Under the pieces are notes generated by a model. The model was given only the letters and a program-made list of their open reading frames with translations, made no database searches and was not told the origin of the DNA. Shown piece by piece: positions 9,225 to 17,253 of a stretch of DNA of 64,000 nucleotides. Every line of letters begins with the position of its first letter. Position 1 is the stretch's first letter. Origin of the DNA: Sphaerospermopsis torques-reginae ITEP-024 (GTDB taxonomy: Bacteria > Cyanobacteriota > Cyanobacteriia > Cyanobacteriales > Nostocaceae). The stretch covers positions 4,836,001-4,900,000 of the forward strand of contig NZ_CP080598.1 of assembly GCF_019598945.1 (NCBI RefSeq), written 5' to 3'. The position numbers and the translations under genes were made by a program.

Positions 9225-9945
9225 AGTTAATTGTAATTCTAGAACAATCTTCTTTTACAGCAGGAGTCAGTCGTAGGGGCAACCCCCTGTGGTTGCCCTC
9301 TTGAGTCAGGAGTTCAAGGAGTAAAACTAGCTTTTCTCGTTCCCATGTCAGAATCAGGTGGTTATCGAGCGACTTGTACTGAGCGAAGTCGAAGTAAGTT
9401 GAGATAATATCCAGGATTTAAGGATTTTCAGGATAAGAACGCAGATAAACGCGGATAAACGCAGATTGTCTGAATCAGGATATCCAGGATTTAAGGATTT
9501 TCAGGATAGAAGAAATTAAAAATAGGATATTTTCGCAAAATCAACCTATTTTATATTAAACTGCACATAATCATAAAATTAACCAAATCATCTGTATTTC
9601 ATCTGCGTTTATCTGCGTTTATCTGCGTTCAATTAATAAAAATTAGCTATTCTCTGGTACTTGATTTTAAATTATTATTATCTATTTTCATCCTGAAAAT
9701 CCTATAATCCTGGACATCCTGATTCAGACAAAATACCCCATCCTGAAAATCCTATAATCCTGGATATCCTGATTCAGACAAAAAATATTTAACTGTTTTA
9801 TGATATTTTTCGATTGCTTATTTTATCAGGTTGTCAAATAAAAGTCAATCATCCCCTACTTCTTTTTTAGTCTTGACAATAAATGATAAATTGATGTTAG
9901 AAGTCGGGGATCTATATCATTGCATTTTCAGGATCGGAAAATAAA
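9225..9945. repeat. Repeat-dense intergenic region with a long imperfect inverted repeat
   Basis: This 721-base gap has no gene. It holds four copies of the dispersed ATCCTGAAAATCC-type repeat, two leftward (9407-9435, 9468-9508) and two rightward (9690-9731, 9739-9780). Between and beside them are CGCAGATAAACG words on the left and TCTGCGTTTATC words on the right, so the two sides form a long imperfect inverted repeat around 9590. A GGGCAACC/GGTTGCCC hairpin lies near 9278-9299. Confidence 0.7.
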
Positions 9946-10794
9946 GTGTCAATTCAAGAACATAAAATAACAGTAAATTCCTTAGAATGGTATTATCGGG
10001 AAGCCCAACCCATTGGAAGAAGTGATTTATTGCCAGTAGTATTACTACACGGCATAGTTTCCCAAAGTTATAGCTTTCGCAATATTTTACCAGCTTTGGC
10101 AGCACAGGGAACAAGAGCGATCGCACCAGATTGGATAGGATACGGATTTTCTGGAAAACCAGAAAAACGCGATTTTGCTTACACTCCCGATGCATTTATC
10201 AAAGCTTTAGATGACTTTATTCAAGCTATAGAATTAGAAAAATTTTCCTTAGTTGTGCAAGGATTTTTAGGCTCAGTTGGTTTACAATACGCTTTGAGAA
10301 ATCCTGAAAAAATCGCCAACATTGTCATTTTAAATGCTCCCATTTCTACATCTGCTAAATTACCTTGGAAAATTCAACAAATGGGTTTACCATTGGCAGG
10401 GGAAATGATGACACAAGATCCATTATTAGTGGATAGAACCTTAGAAGGTGGATGTCGTTACCGCATCGAAGATCAAGATTTAGATGTTTATAGAAAACCG
10501 TTCTTGAAAACTTCTGCATCTGGTCGCGCTTTACTATCAACAATCAGAAATTTGCAACTAGAAACAGCAATGAAAGAAATAGAACCAGGTTTTAAAGAAT
10601 GGCAAAAACCAATTTTAGTACAATGGGGAATGATGGACCCTTGGTTATCTGTAGATATAGCCGAAAGTTTTGTGAAAAATGTTCCTGATGGGGACATAAT
10701 TAAGTTAAATAATGTGGGACATTATCCCCAAGAACATTATCATGAAGTGATTTTACAAGACCTATTACCCTTTGTGCGTTGTAACAACAGGTGA
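9946..10794 (+). CDS. Alpha/beta hydrolase-fold protein lacking the nucleophile
   Basis: This 282-residue protein starts at GTG 9946. The fold is clear: oxyanion segment LLHGIVSQSYSF, PDWIGYGFSGKP, then the nucleophile-elbow strand VVQGFLGS at 103-110, acid D231 in WGMMDPW, and H259 in NVGHYPQ. In active members the elbow reads G-x-Ser/Asp-x-G; here the nucleophile position is F107. The protein is therefore probably not a classical hydrolase, although the acid and histidine remain. The TGA stop lies in the first GGTGACA unit of the heptamer array that follows. Confidence 0.8.
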   Translation: MSIQEHKITVNSLEWYYREAQPIGRSDLLPVVLLHGIVSQSYSFRNILPALAAQGTRAIAPDWIGYGFSGKPEKRDFAYTPDAFIKALDDFIQAIELEKFSLVVQGFLGSVGLQYALRNPEKIANIVILNAPISTSAKLPWKIQQMGLPLAGEMMTQDPLLVDRTLEGGCRYRIEDQDLDVYRKPFLKTSASGRALLSTIRNLQLETAMKEIEPGFKEWQKPILVQWGMMDPWLSVDIAESFVKNVPDGDIIKLNNVGHYPQEHYHEVILQDLLPFVRCNNR

Positions 10795-10848
10795 CAGGTG
10801 ACAGGTGACAGGTGACAGGTGATAGGTGACAGTGATAGGTGACAGAAA
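10789..10848. repeat. Heptamer array (CAGGTGA units)
   Basis: About seven units of CAGGTGA with minor variants. The first unit contains the stop codon of the upstream hydrolase-fold gene. Confidence 0.9.
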
Positions 10849-10973
10849 TAATTGATTACCAATTATCAATTACTAATTACTTCGATAATTTGCAACCTTG
10901 TCAACTATTGCCGTAACCTGATAATAAGAGTAAATACAATCATCTGTAAATTGACTAAGGTAGGTGACAATTC

Positions 10974-11576
10974 ATGGCTTATTCGTGGTTTAAAGCCTTT
11001 CACATTATTGGTTTTGTCGTTTGGTTTGCAGGGTTATTTTACCTGGTGCGTTTGTTTATTTATCATGTAGAAGCAAACCAAGAACCAGAACCCGCAAAAA
11101 CGATACTGAAAAATCAGTATCAACTGATGGAAAAACGTCTTTACCATATTATCACCATCCCCGGAATGATCGTCACCGTAGCGATGGCCATTGGTATTCT
11201 TTCCACTAACCCAGACTTGTTAAAAGAAACTTGGTTACATTTTAAATTAGGCTTTGTGGGTATTTTATTAATCTATCATCATTATTGTGGTAGATTAATG
11301 AAACAGTTAGCCGCCGATGAATGTAAGTGGAGTGGACAACAATTAAGGGCTTTAAATGAAGCACCGACTTTGTTATTAGTTGTCATTGTCATGTTGGCTA
11401 TTTTCAAGAATAATCTACCCACAGATATTACTGCTTGGCTGATTTTTGGTTTAGTGATTTTCATGGCTGCTAGTATTCAGATGTATGCCAAAATTCGCAG
11501 ACGCAATAAAGAAAAAATGTTGGCAGAAATGAATCAAGTTAATCAAAATAATCAAGTTCCCCAAGCGCAAAGTTAA
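10974..11576 (+). CDS. hemJ: Protoporphyrinogen IX oxidase HemJ
   Basis: This 200-residue integral membrane protein has four to five hydrophobic segments. It opens with WFKAFHIIGFVVWFAGLFYL and has the conserved MEKRLYHIITIPGM, LHFKLGFV and YHHYCGRLM. HemJ oxidises protoporphyrinogen IX to protoporphyrin IX for haem and chlorophyll in most cyanobacteria, and coordinates haem through histidines such as the one in KAFHIIG. The length matches the family. A GGTGGGC-AAT-GCCCACC hairpin follows the stop at 11584-11600 but lacks a U-run. Confidence 0.9.
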   Translation: MAYSWFKAFHIIGFVVWFAGLFYLVRLFIYHVEANQEPEPAKTILKNQYQLMEKRLYHIITIPGMIVTVAMAIGILSTNPDLLKETWLHFKLGFVGILLIYHHYCGRLMKQLAADECKWSGQQLRALNEAPTLLLVVIVMLAIFKNNLPTDITAWLIFGLVIFMAASIQMYAKIRRRNKEKMLAEMNQVNQNNQVPQAQS

Positions 11577-11583
11577 GTTTTGA

Positions 11584-11600
11584 GGTGGGCAATGCCCACC
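11584..11600. repeat. GGTGGGC palindrome
   Basis: A perfect 7-bp stem (GGTGGGC/GCCCACC) with an AAT loop directly after hemJ. It could be a weak terminator, but no T-run follows on either strand. Such palindromes are dispersed in related genomes. Confidence 0.5.
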
Positions 11601-11750
11601 ATAAAAATGTAAGATTCAAGAGTCAGGAGTCAGTAGGGGCAAACCCCCTGTGGTTGCCCTCTCTCTTTATGTCTATGTTTCACCTTTGATTCTGTAACTG
11701 ATTAATCTGCAATCTTCTGTAATATTATGTATCAGGGAGTCTCAACAGTA

Positions 11751-12623
11751 ATGACAACGCAATTATTGAAAAATCTCTTTAATAACCGTGTGGCTGTGAT
11801 CGCAACAATGCACCATAAAGAAAAAGTAATTGCCCCATTATTACAACAAGAATTAGGAATTAAAGTTATTGTACCACAGGATTTTAACACCGATGTTTTT
11901 GGCACATTTACCAGAGAAATAAAACGCCCAGATACACAAATTGCCACCGCGAAATTAAAAGCCCAAAAAGCTCTTGAGATGACAGGGGAAACTATAGCTA
12001 TTGCTAGTGAAGGAAGTTTTGCACCTCATCCCAGTTTTCCTTATATTTATGCTAACAGAGAAATCATTGTTTTTTTAGATCAAGAAAAAGAATTAGAAAT
12101 TGTTGGCGAGGTTTTTTCTACTGAAACTAACTTTAATCATCGAGTTATTAAGAATTTAGCCCAAGCAGAAGAATTTGCTGAAAAAGTCGGTTTCCCTGAA
12201 CATGGTTTAGTGGTTTGGTTTGAAAAATCAAATCCTGAAAATCCTGAAATTATTAAAGGTATAACCACAAGAGAAAAATTACATAAAGCGGTGAATTTCG
12301 CGTTAAATAATTCCCCCGATGGTAATTTACATATAGAAACTGATATGCGGGCGCTTTATAATCCAATGCGGATGAAAAATATCGAAAAAGCTACCCAAGA
12401 TTTGCTGAATAAAATTAATAGTTGTTGTCCACAATGTTCTACACCTGGATTTAGTATAACAGAAAAAATCAAAGGTTTACCTTGTGAAAGTTGCCATCAA
12501 CCAACTTTATTAACTAAGGCTGTAATTTATCAATGTCGAAAATGTAATTTCATCGAGAAAAAATTATATCCTGATGGGAACAAGTTTGCAGATCCGGGAT
12601 TATGTGAATATTGTAATCCTTGA
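11751..12623 (+). CDS. DUF6671-type protein with C-terminal zinc ribbon
   Basis: I choose the ATG at 11751 because GGGAG precedes it; an in-frame ATG at 11727 is possible. The product has about 290 residues. The main domain contains VAVIATMHHKEKVIAPLLQQ and EGSFAPHPSFPY. The last 70 residues carry four cysteine pairs (CPQC, CESC, CRKC, CEYC), arranged like two zinc ribbons. I recognise it as the DUF6671 family on pattern alone; no function is known to me. It stands alone between hemJ and the accessory island. Confidence 0.65.
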   Translation: MTTQLLKNLFNNRVAVIATMHHKEKVIAPLLQQELGIKVIVPQDFNTDVFGTFTREIKRPDTQIATAKLKAQKALEMTGETIAIASEGSFAPHPSFPYIYANREIIVFLDQEKELEIVGEVFSTETNFNHRVIKNLAQAEEFAEKVGFPEHGLVVWFEKSNPENPEIIKGITTREKLHKAVNFALNNSPDGNLHIETDMRALYNPMRMKNIEKATQDLLNKINSCCPQCSTPGFSITEKIKGLPCESCHQPTLLTKAVIYQCRKCNFIEKKLYPDGNKFADPGLCEYCNP

Positions 12624-12750
12624 ATTACAACTAATAAATTATAACTGTTAAAAAATGGAAAATCAACAATTACCTTTTCCTGGGAGGAAAAGAATTATAA
12701 ATATGTTTTTTCTTGCTTATCTTGGAAAGGATAGGTTTTAAACTGCAATC

Positions 12751-12797
12751 AAACAATTATCAATTATCAATTATCAATTATCAATTATCAATTGATA
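12751..12797. repeat. Heptamer array (ATTATCA units)
   Basis: About six ATTATCA units immediately beside the first RNA-like module. Confidence 0.85.
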
Positions 12798-12799
12798 TC

Positions 12800-12925
12800 T
12801 GAATAAAGCCCCCTCTTGAACGGTTAATAACAAGAAGGGGTTTGGAGCTAAAGTCCGGTAGGGTAATCGGGCTATTTAATATTTAATAATTATTAGCTAT
12901 TTATCAAGTCCTCCTTTAGACAGAT
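12800..12925 (-). ncRNA. Putative small RNA module A
   Basis: Read on the minus strand, the module runs CTAAAGGAGGACTTG, an AT-rich spacer with TTAAATA, CCCGATTACCCTACCGGACTTTAG, then a CCCCTTCTTG/CAAGAGGGGG hairpin followed by CTTTATTC. Module B at 12971-13095 has the same parts in the same order, about 170 bases away. The conserved order and 3' hairpin suggest a short transcript. Its class is unknown; I find no ORF longer than a few codons. Confidence 0.35.
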
Positions 12926-12970
12926 AAATTTTTAGAGAAAATTATCTGTTGGTATCATTAGATAAAAAAT

Positions 12971-13095
12971 TGATAAAAAAAGCCCCCGCTGTCAGATATC
13001 AACGGGGGAATATTGTATTAAAGTTCGTCAGGTGATCGGAATATTTAATTATTTAGTATTTATTGTCTGTATCTTTATTCCTCCATTAGATAGAG
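12971..13095 (-). ncRNA. Putative small RNA module B
   Basis: On the minus strand the module runs CTAATGGAGGAATAAAG, an AT-rich spacer with TTAAATATT, CCGATCACCTGACGAACTTTA, then the hairpin CCCCCG-loop-CGGGGG and a T-run (CTTTTTTTATC). The last part is a good Rho-independent terminator. It matches module A part for part. The two stems differ in sequence but conserve pairing, which favours a structured RNA over chance. Confidence 0.4.
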
Positions 13096-13311
13096 AAATT
13101 TTGCAATATCTGTTTAAATTCGTCTATTAAAATACTAAATGTTACTTTTGGTAAGCTTTATTAGTACAGGAGTCTTGCTCAGACTCTCAACAATGTCATA
13201 TCCAGATATGCAACTTTTTTGAGAAGTCTGGAAGCTATTTCCTGCCAATTTGCTGTATTTTAAATTTGACAATTCTATTTTAAAGACTCTCTAACTTTTT
13301 CAATTTGGTGA

Positions 13312-13418
13312 TACAGCAGTTTCGAGGTAAATGAGGTACAAGGTTAACAGGCAGGATGCCTGTTCCACAAGGGTTTTATCATTAACATCTGTACCTCAGA
13401 ATACGGAAAACTGCTGTA
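13312..13418. mobile_element. MITE, 107 bp, TACAGCAGTTT ends
   Basis: Inverted ends TACAGCAGTTT and AAACTGCTGTA bound the element, with inner arms TGAGGTACA/TGTACCTCA. The core contains an AGGCAGGATGCCTG palindrome. The terminal TA fits IS630/Tc1-mariner-type target choice. There is no coding capacity. Confidence 0.65.
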
Positions 13419-13707
13419 TGCAAAAGAATTTATTTTCAATTCTTTCTGTATGATGTAGAGGCTACCCAGGATAAAATTGAGTATAGCTAATGTGTACATT
13501 GTACCTAACAAGCCATTTATTATTTGCACTTGGGAATTTTTTAAACGTTGTTGTGAACGTTTTTCCTTTCCCATTAATAATACTAAATAAAATTTTAGTG
13601 ATAATGGGTAAACAAACTTTGTAACAAATTATGTATGCTGTTTGTATTTTAGCTAAAGTTATGATAATATCCCTAAAAGCAAAATAAAGTTTAAAAATAT
13701 ACTCACA

Positions 13708-16700
13708 TTGCTCAGGGATATGCAAGAAATTTTAAAAAAATACTGTCAAAACCATCACGGACTATTGCTGTTAAGTATGCCAACAGGGTTTGGTAAAACT
13801 TACAATGTGTTTAATTTCATATATGAGAATTATCAAGAATTTGCTGAGAACAACAGAAAAATTATCTTTCTTACCAACCTCAAGAAAAATCTGGAAGTTA
13901 AGACGCTGAAGGAAATGTTTATCAAAAATGGTAATGAAGATGATTATGATCAATATGTTCTGTTTATAGACTCTAATTCTGAGACTGTAATTAAGAACTT
14001 AGTTGAGATTGATGATGAAATTCCTGATGAGTTTAAAAATAAAGACAGCTACAAAAATTTAAAGAACTATATAGAATTATATAATATTCCCAAACTTCCT
14101 AAAAAAGCTCAAGATAATTTTAAAGATAAAATTCGCAAAGACATTGAACGAGCATTTAGAGGAGATATACAAAAAATACTAAAAGAAAAATTCCCCAGCA
14201 AGGAAGCAAAATTACAAGCTATCAAAAATAATACAGACTATCAATGGATTGGTAAACTTTATCCAGCAGTGTTTACAGATGAGAAAACTGTTTTATTTTT
14301 GAGTATGGATAAGTTTATAGTCAAAAATTCCACATTAATTGAGCCTTCTTATTACTTTTATGAAAGATTGAGTCAAGGTCAATTCAAAAATTCACTTATT
14401 TTTATTGATGAATTTGATTCTACTAAAGAACGTATTCTCGATAAGATTATTGAATCAGGGTTACAGAGAAAAATAGATTTTATTGATTTATTTTTAAGTA
14501 TTCATAATCATTTGGCAAAACTCACAGATTCTGAAGATTTAACTAAACCTTCAAAACATTGGGAGAAAAAACAAGCACAAGGTAAAAATTGGTTATCACC
14601 AAAAGAACAAATAAAAGATTTAAAGACAAAAGCTCAGGAAATATTCAAAAAATATAAATTACAATACATCTGTAAATCTGATCCAAAATCTTTTACTAGA
14701 AAAAGGAATTTTCTGTTTTATGATTACAAATTCCATAATGTTATAGACCTTAATAAAAGGATTGAAATTCATCAAGATTCAAGAAAAAGAACGAATTGGA
14801 TTAAAGCAGTTGATTTTAAAGAAAATTCATCAGAAGTACAATCTGATAATATTTACAATATTTATTCATTACTGGCTGAAATAGCTGGTTTCTTGACATA
14901 TTTTCAGAAAGGAGTTAGTAATTTAGCTGATAATTATCGGTGGTTAAAGAAGGAAAATAAAGGTATTGAGTTTGATTTTGAATTTGCTATAAAAAGTGTG
15001 CTTAATCATTTTTGCCAAGATGAGAAAGACGTAGATTTATTAACCAATAATATTTTAAATGACGAATTACCATACAAATTTGCATCAGAAAAACCTATTA
15101 GCAAACTTCAATGTTTTTATGATCGGGGATTTCGTTATTATGACATAGTTGATAGTGATGAACATGATACCTTATCGAAGATATATATGTTCAATTTTAA
15201 TCATACACCAGAATCATTATTAGCGGAAGTTTGTTCTAAAGCGATGGTAGTAGGAATTTCTGCCACTGCTGGACTTGATACTAATATTGGCAATTATGAT
15301 ATTAAGTATTTAAAATCTCGCTTATCTGATTCATTTAAACAACTAGAACCATATGAAATGGAGGAGCTAAGAAACAAGTATTATCAAACAACTCAGGGAT
15401 ATGATCAAGTTGAGATAATACCTCACTTTATTCGTACAGAGTCACATAAGGATGCAATAAAACAGCTTCAAGAAATTTTGGACGATGAAGACTTAGCTAA
15501 TTCTGTAGTTAATGGCTTATTGCGTGAGATTCAAGATAACACTAATAATGGTAATGATACAGAGGATAATAATAAGCAAATTGAATTTGCATTTTGTCGT
15601 TATGTAAAAGCGTTGACTGTATGGAAATATTTTATAGAACATCCTGAATGTCATAGTTTTCTTTGCTTTTTCAATAAACTTCCCAAGGATAATGATCCAA
15701 CTTTTAATATTAAGACACTGAAAAAGTACGCGAAATATATACTAGATCCTGAACTTGATGAAAAACAAAAAGATAGTTATATAGAAAAAACTATAGTTCC
15801 TCTAACTAGCAACAATTTTGAGGAGACTAAAGAAAAAATTGCTAAGGATTTAAAAGATAACAAACGCCGTTTTATTATCTCTGCATACCAAACTATAGGA
15901 GTAGGGCAAAATTTACAATTTCCTATTCCTGCTAATTTAGCTTCAAAAATAATACCTATTAATAATAACAGAGAAAAAAGTGAAAATATAGATATTAATG
16001 GTATTTATTTAGATAACCCTACGAATTTACTTATTAATATTTACAACGAACAATTCAAGAATAATGATTCTGATTTTATCAAATACATTTTTCAATTAGA
16101 GTTTCTAAGAGCAAATAGAGACTTTTCAGGAATGACATTCAATATTAAGTTAAATGAGGCTTTTAAAAGATATGTGGGAATAGGTAAGTATGAGAAAAAA
16201 CCGGGCGATATCAGCTTATATGATACACGAGGATATTCATATTTTCTGAATAAAGTAATTATGCAAGCAATAGGGAGAATATGTAGAACTAATATGAAAT
16301 TTCCCACGATTCATATTTTGGCTGATGATGGTATTCGTAAACATTTAGCAGAATTTTCTTTACCTCAAGGTGTAATTCCAGTGCGTGAATATACTGCTCT
16401 TTTGAAAAAAGCTGCTACATCAAGTGAAAAATCTCAAGAGATTAAAGCAGCAGAAATTGATGCTGTCAATAGAAGTGAAGTCAGTGCTGCTTACATTATC
16501 AGTACACTTGAGAAAACATGGAATGCTCAAAGTGTAAAAGAATGGAAAGAGTTAAGACAGCAAGTTCTTTACCATCCTACTCTTATTCAAGAATTTGAAT
16601 GTGATCACAAATGGCATAATATTTATGTTAAATTACCTCAACCTGGTAATTCCTATTATTTTTCACAGGAAAATGATTATAAAAAAATAGAGGTTTTCTT

Positions 16701-17253
16701 TAATAATGAATACGGCAAGAAAAAAGTTAGAACAGTAGGTAAAAACGATGCTCGTCTTACAGAATTAATGAGAATAGATATTCTTAGGGAATTATTTATT
16801 AATTGTGGTTATGCAATGCAATTTCCTGAATCTGAACTCATTATCACACCTCCAATTTTTAATAATATTTATAAAGGTGCATTAGGGGAAGTATGTGGTG
16901 AACATATTTTGAAAACCTGGTTAAATATTTCTTTATCAGAATTGGATGCTAAGGAGTTTGAACGTTTTGATTTTAAAATAAAGCCAAATATTTATATAGA
17001 CTTTAAACTATGGAAAGATACAGTTATAGTAGAATCTGATCCCCAAATTGATAAGATTCGTAAAAAAATGCAGGAGGTGAAAGCAGCAAGAGTTTATATA
17101 ATTAATATACTTGGTAGTTCAGATAGAGAGTTTAAACCAATTATTTCAGATCACGGAAAAATAATTGAAGTACCGTATCTGTGCAAAAATAATCAAGTTG
17201 ATAATCAAGCAATTGAATTTATATCCAACAGTTTCAAGGAGCTTTCAAAATGA
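13708..17253 (+). CDS. DdmD-like SF2 helicase with C-terminal PD-(D/E)xK nuclease
   Basis: The protein has about 1181 residues; the start is uncertain (TTG 13708, or ATG 13720). Helicase motifs in order are Walker A MPTGFGKT (24-31), DEFD (234-237), SAT (518-520), AYQTIGVGQNL (726-736) and QAIGRICR (853-860). A nuclease-like domain near the end shows GALGE (E1061), D1088 and IDFK (D1098, K1100). This order, the length and the overlapping downstream gene match DdmD, the helicase-nuclease that degrades plasmids when recruited by the Argonaute-like DdmE. Homology to DdmD is inferred from architecture, not from an alignment. The stop overlaps the next start by four bases (ATGA), so translation is coupled. 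Confidence 0.68.
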   Translation: MLRDMQEILKKYCQNHHGLLLLSMPTGFGKTYNVFNFIYENYQEFAENNRKIIFLTNLKKNLEVKTLKEMFIKNGNEDDYDQYVLFIDSNSETVIKNLVEIDDEIPDEFKNKDSYKNLKNYIELYNIPKLPKKAQDNFKDKIRKDIERAFRGDIQKILKEKFPSKEAKLQAIKNNTDYQWIGKLYPAVFTDEKTVLFLSMDKFIVKNSTLIEPSYYFYERLSQGQFKNSLIFIDEFDSTKERILDKIIESGLQRKIDFIDLFLSIHNHLAKLTDSEDLTKPSKHWEKKQAQGKNWLSPKEQIKDLKTKAQEIFKKYKLQYICKSDPKSFTRKRNFLFYDYKFHNVIDLNKRIEIHQDSRKRTNWIKAVDFKENSSEVQSDNIYNIYSLLAEIAGFLTYFQKGVSNLADNYRWLKKENKGIEFDFEFAIKSVLNHFCQDEKDVDLLTNNILNDELPYKFASEKPISKLQCFYDRGFRYYDIVDSDEHDTLSKIYMFNFNHTPESLLAEVCSKAMVVGISATAGLDTNIGNYDIKYLKSRLSDSFKQLEPYEMEELRNKYYQTTQGYDQVEIIPHFIRTESHKDAIKQLQEILDDEDLANSVVNGLLREIQDNTNNGNDTEDNNKQIEFAFCRYVKALTVWKYFIEHPECHSFLCFFNKLPKDNDPTFNIKTLKKYAKYILDPELDEKQKDSYIEKTIVPLTSNNFEETKEKIAKDLKDNKRRFIISAYQTIGVGQNLQFPIPANLASKIIPINNNREKSENIDINGIYLDNPTNLLINIYNEQFKNNDSDFIKYIFQLEFLRANRDFSGMTFNIKLNEAFKRYVGIGKYEKKPGDISLYDTRGYSYFLNKVIMQAIGRICRTNMKFPTIHILADDGIRKHLAEFSLPQGVIPVREYTALLKKAATSSEKSQEIKAAEIDAVNRSEVSAAYIISTLEKTWNAQSVKEWKELRQQVLYHPTLIQEFECDHKWHNIYVKLPQPGNSYYFSQENDYKKIEVFFNNEYGKKKVRTVGKNDARLTELMRIDILRELFINCGYAMQFPESELIITPPIFNNIYKGALGEVCGEHILKTWLNISLSELDAKEFERFDFKIKPNIYIDFKLWKDTVIVESDPQIDKIRKKMQEVKAARVYIINILGSSDREFKPIISDHGKIIEVPYLCKNNQVDNQAIEFISNSFKELSK

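Noticed and set aside
9278-9299. GGGCAACC hairpin upstream of trpB as an attenuator
   Set aside because: No Trp-rich leader peptide or T-run; similar hairpins occur elsewhere, for example near 11638-11660, so it is a dispersed repeat.
13344-13725. Two minus-strand ORFs upstream of the DdmD-like gene
   Set aside because: They overlap a MITE and AT-rich promoter sequence, with no domain and poor composition for coding.
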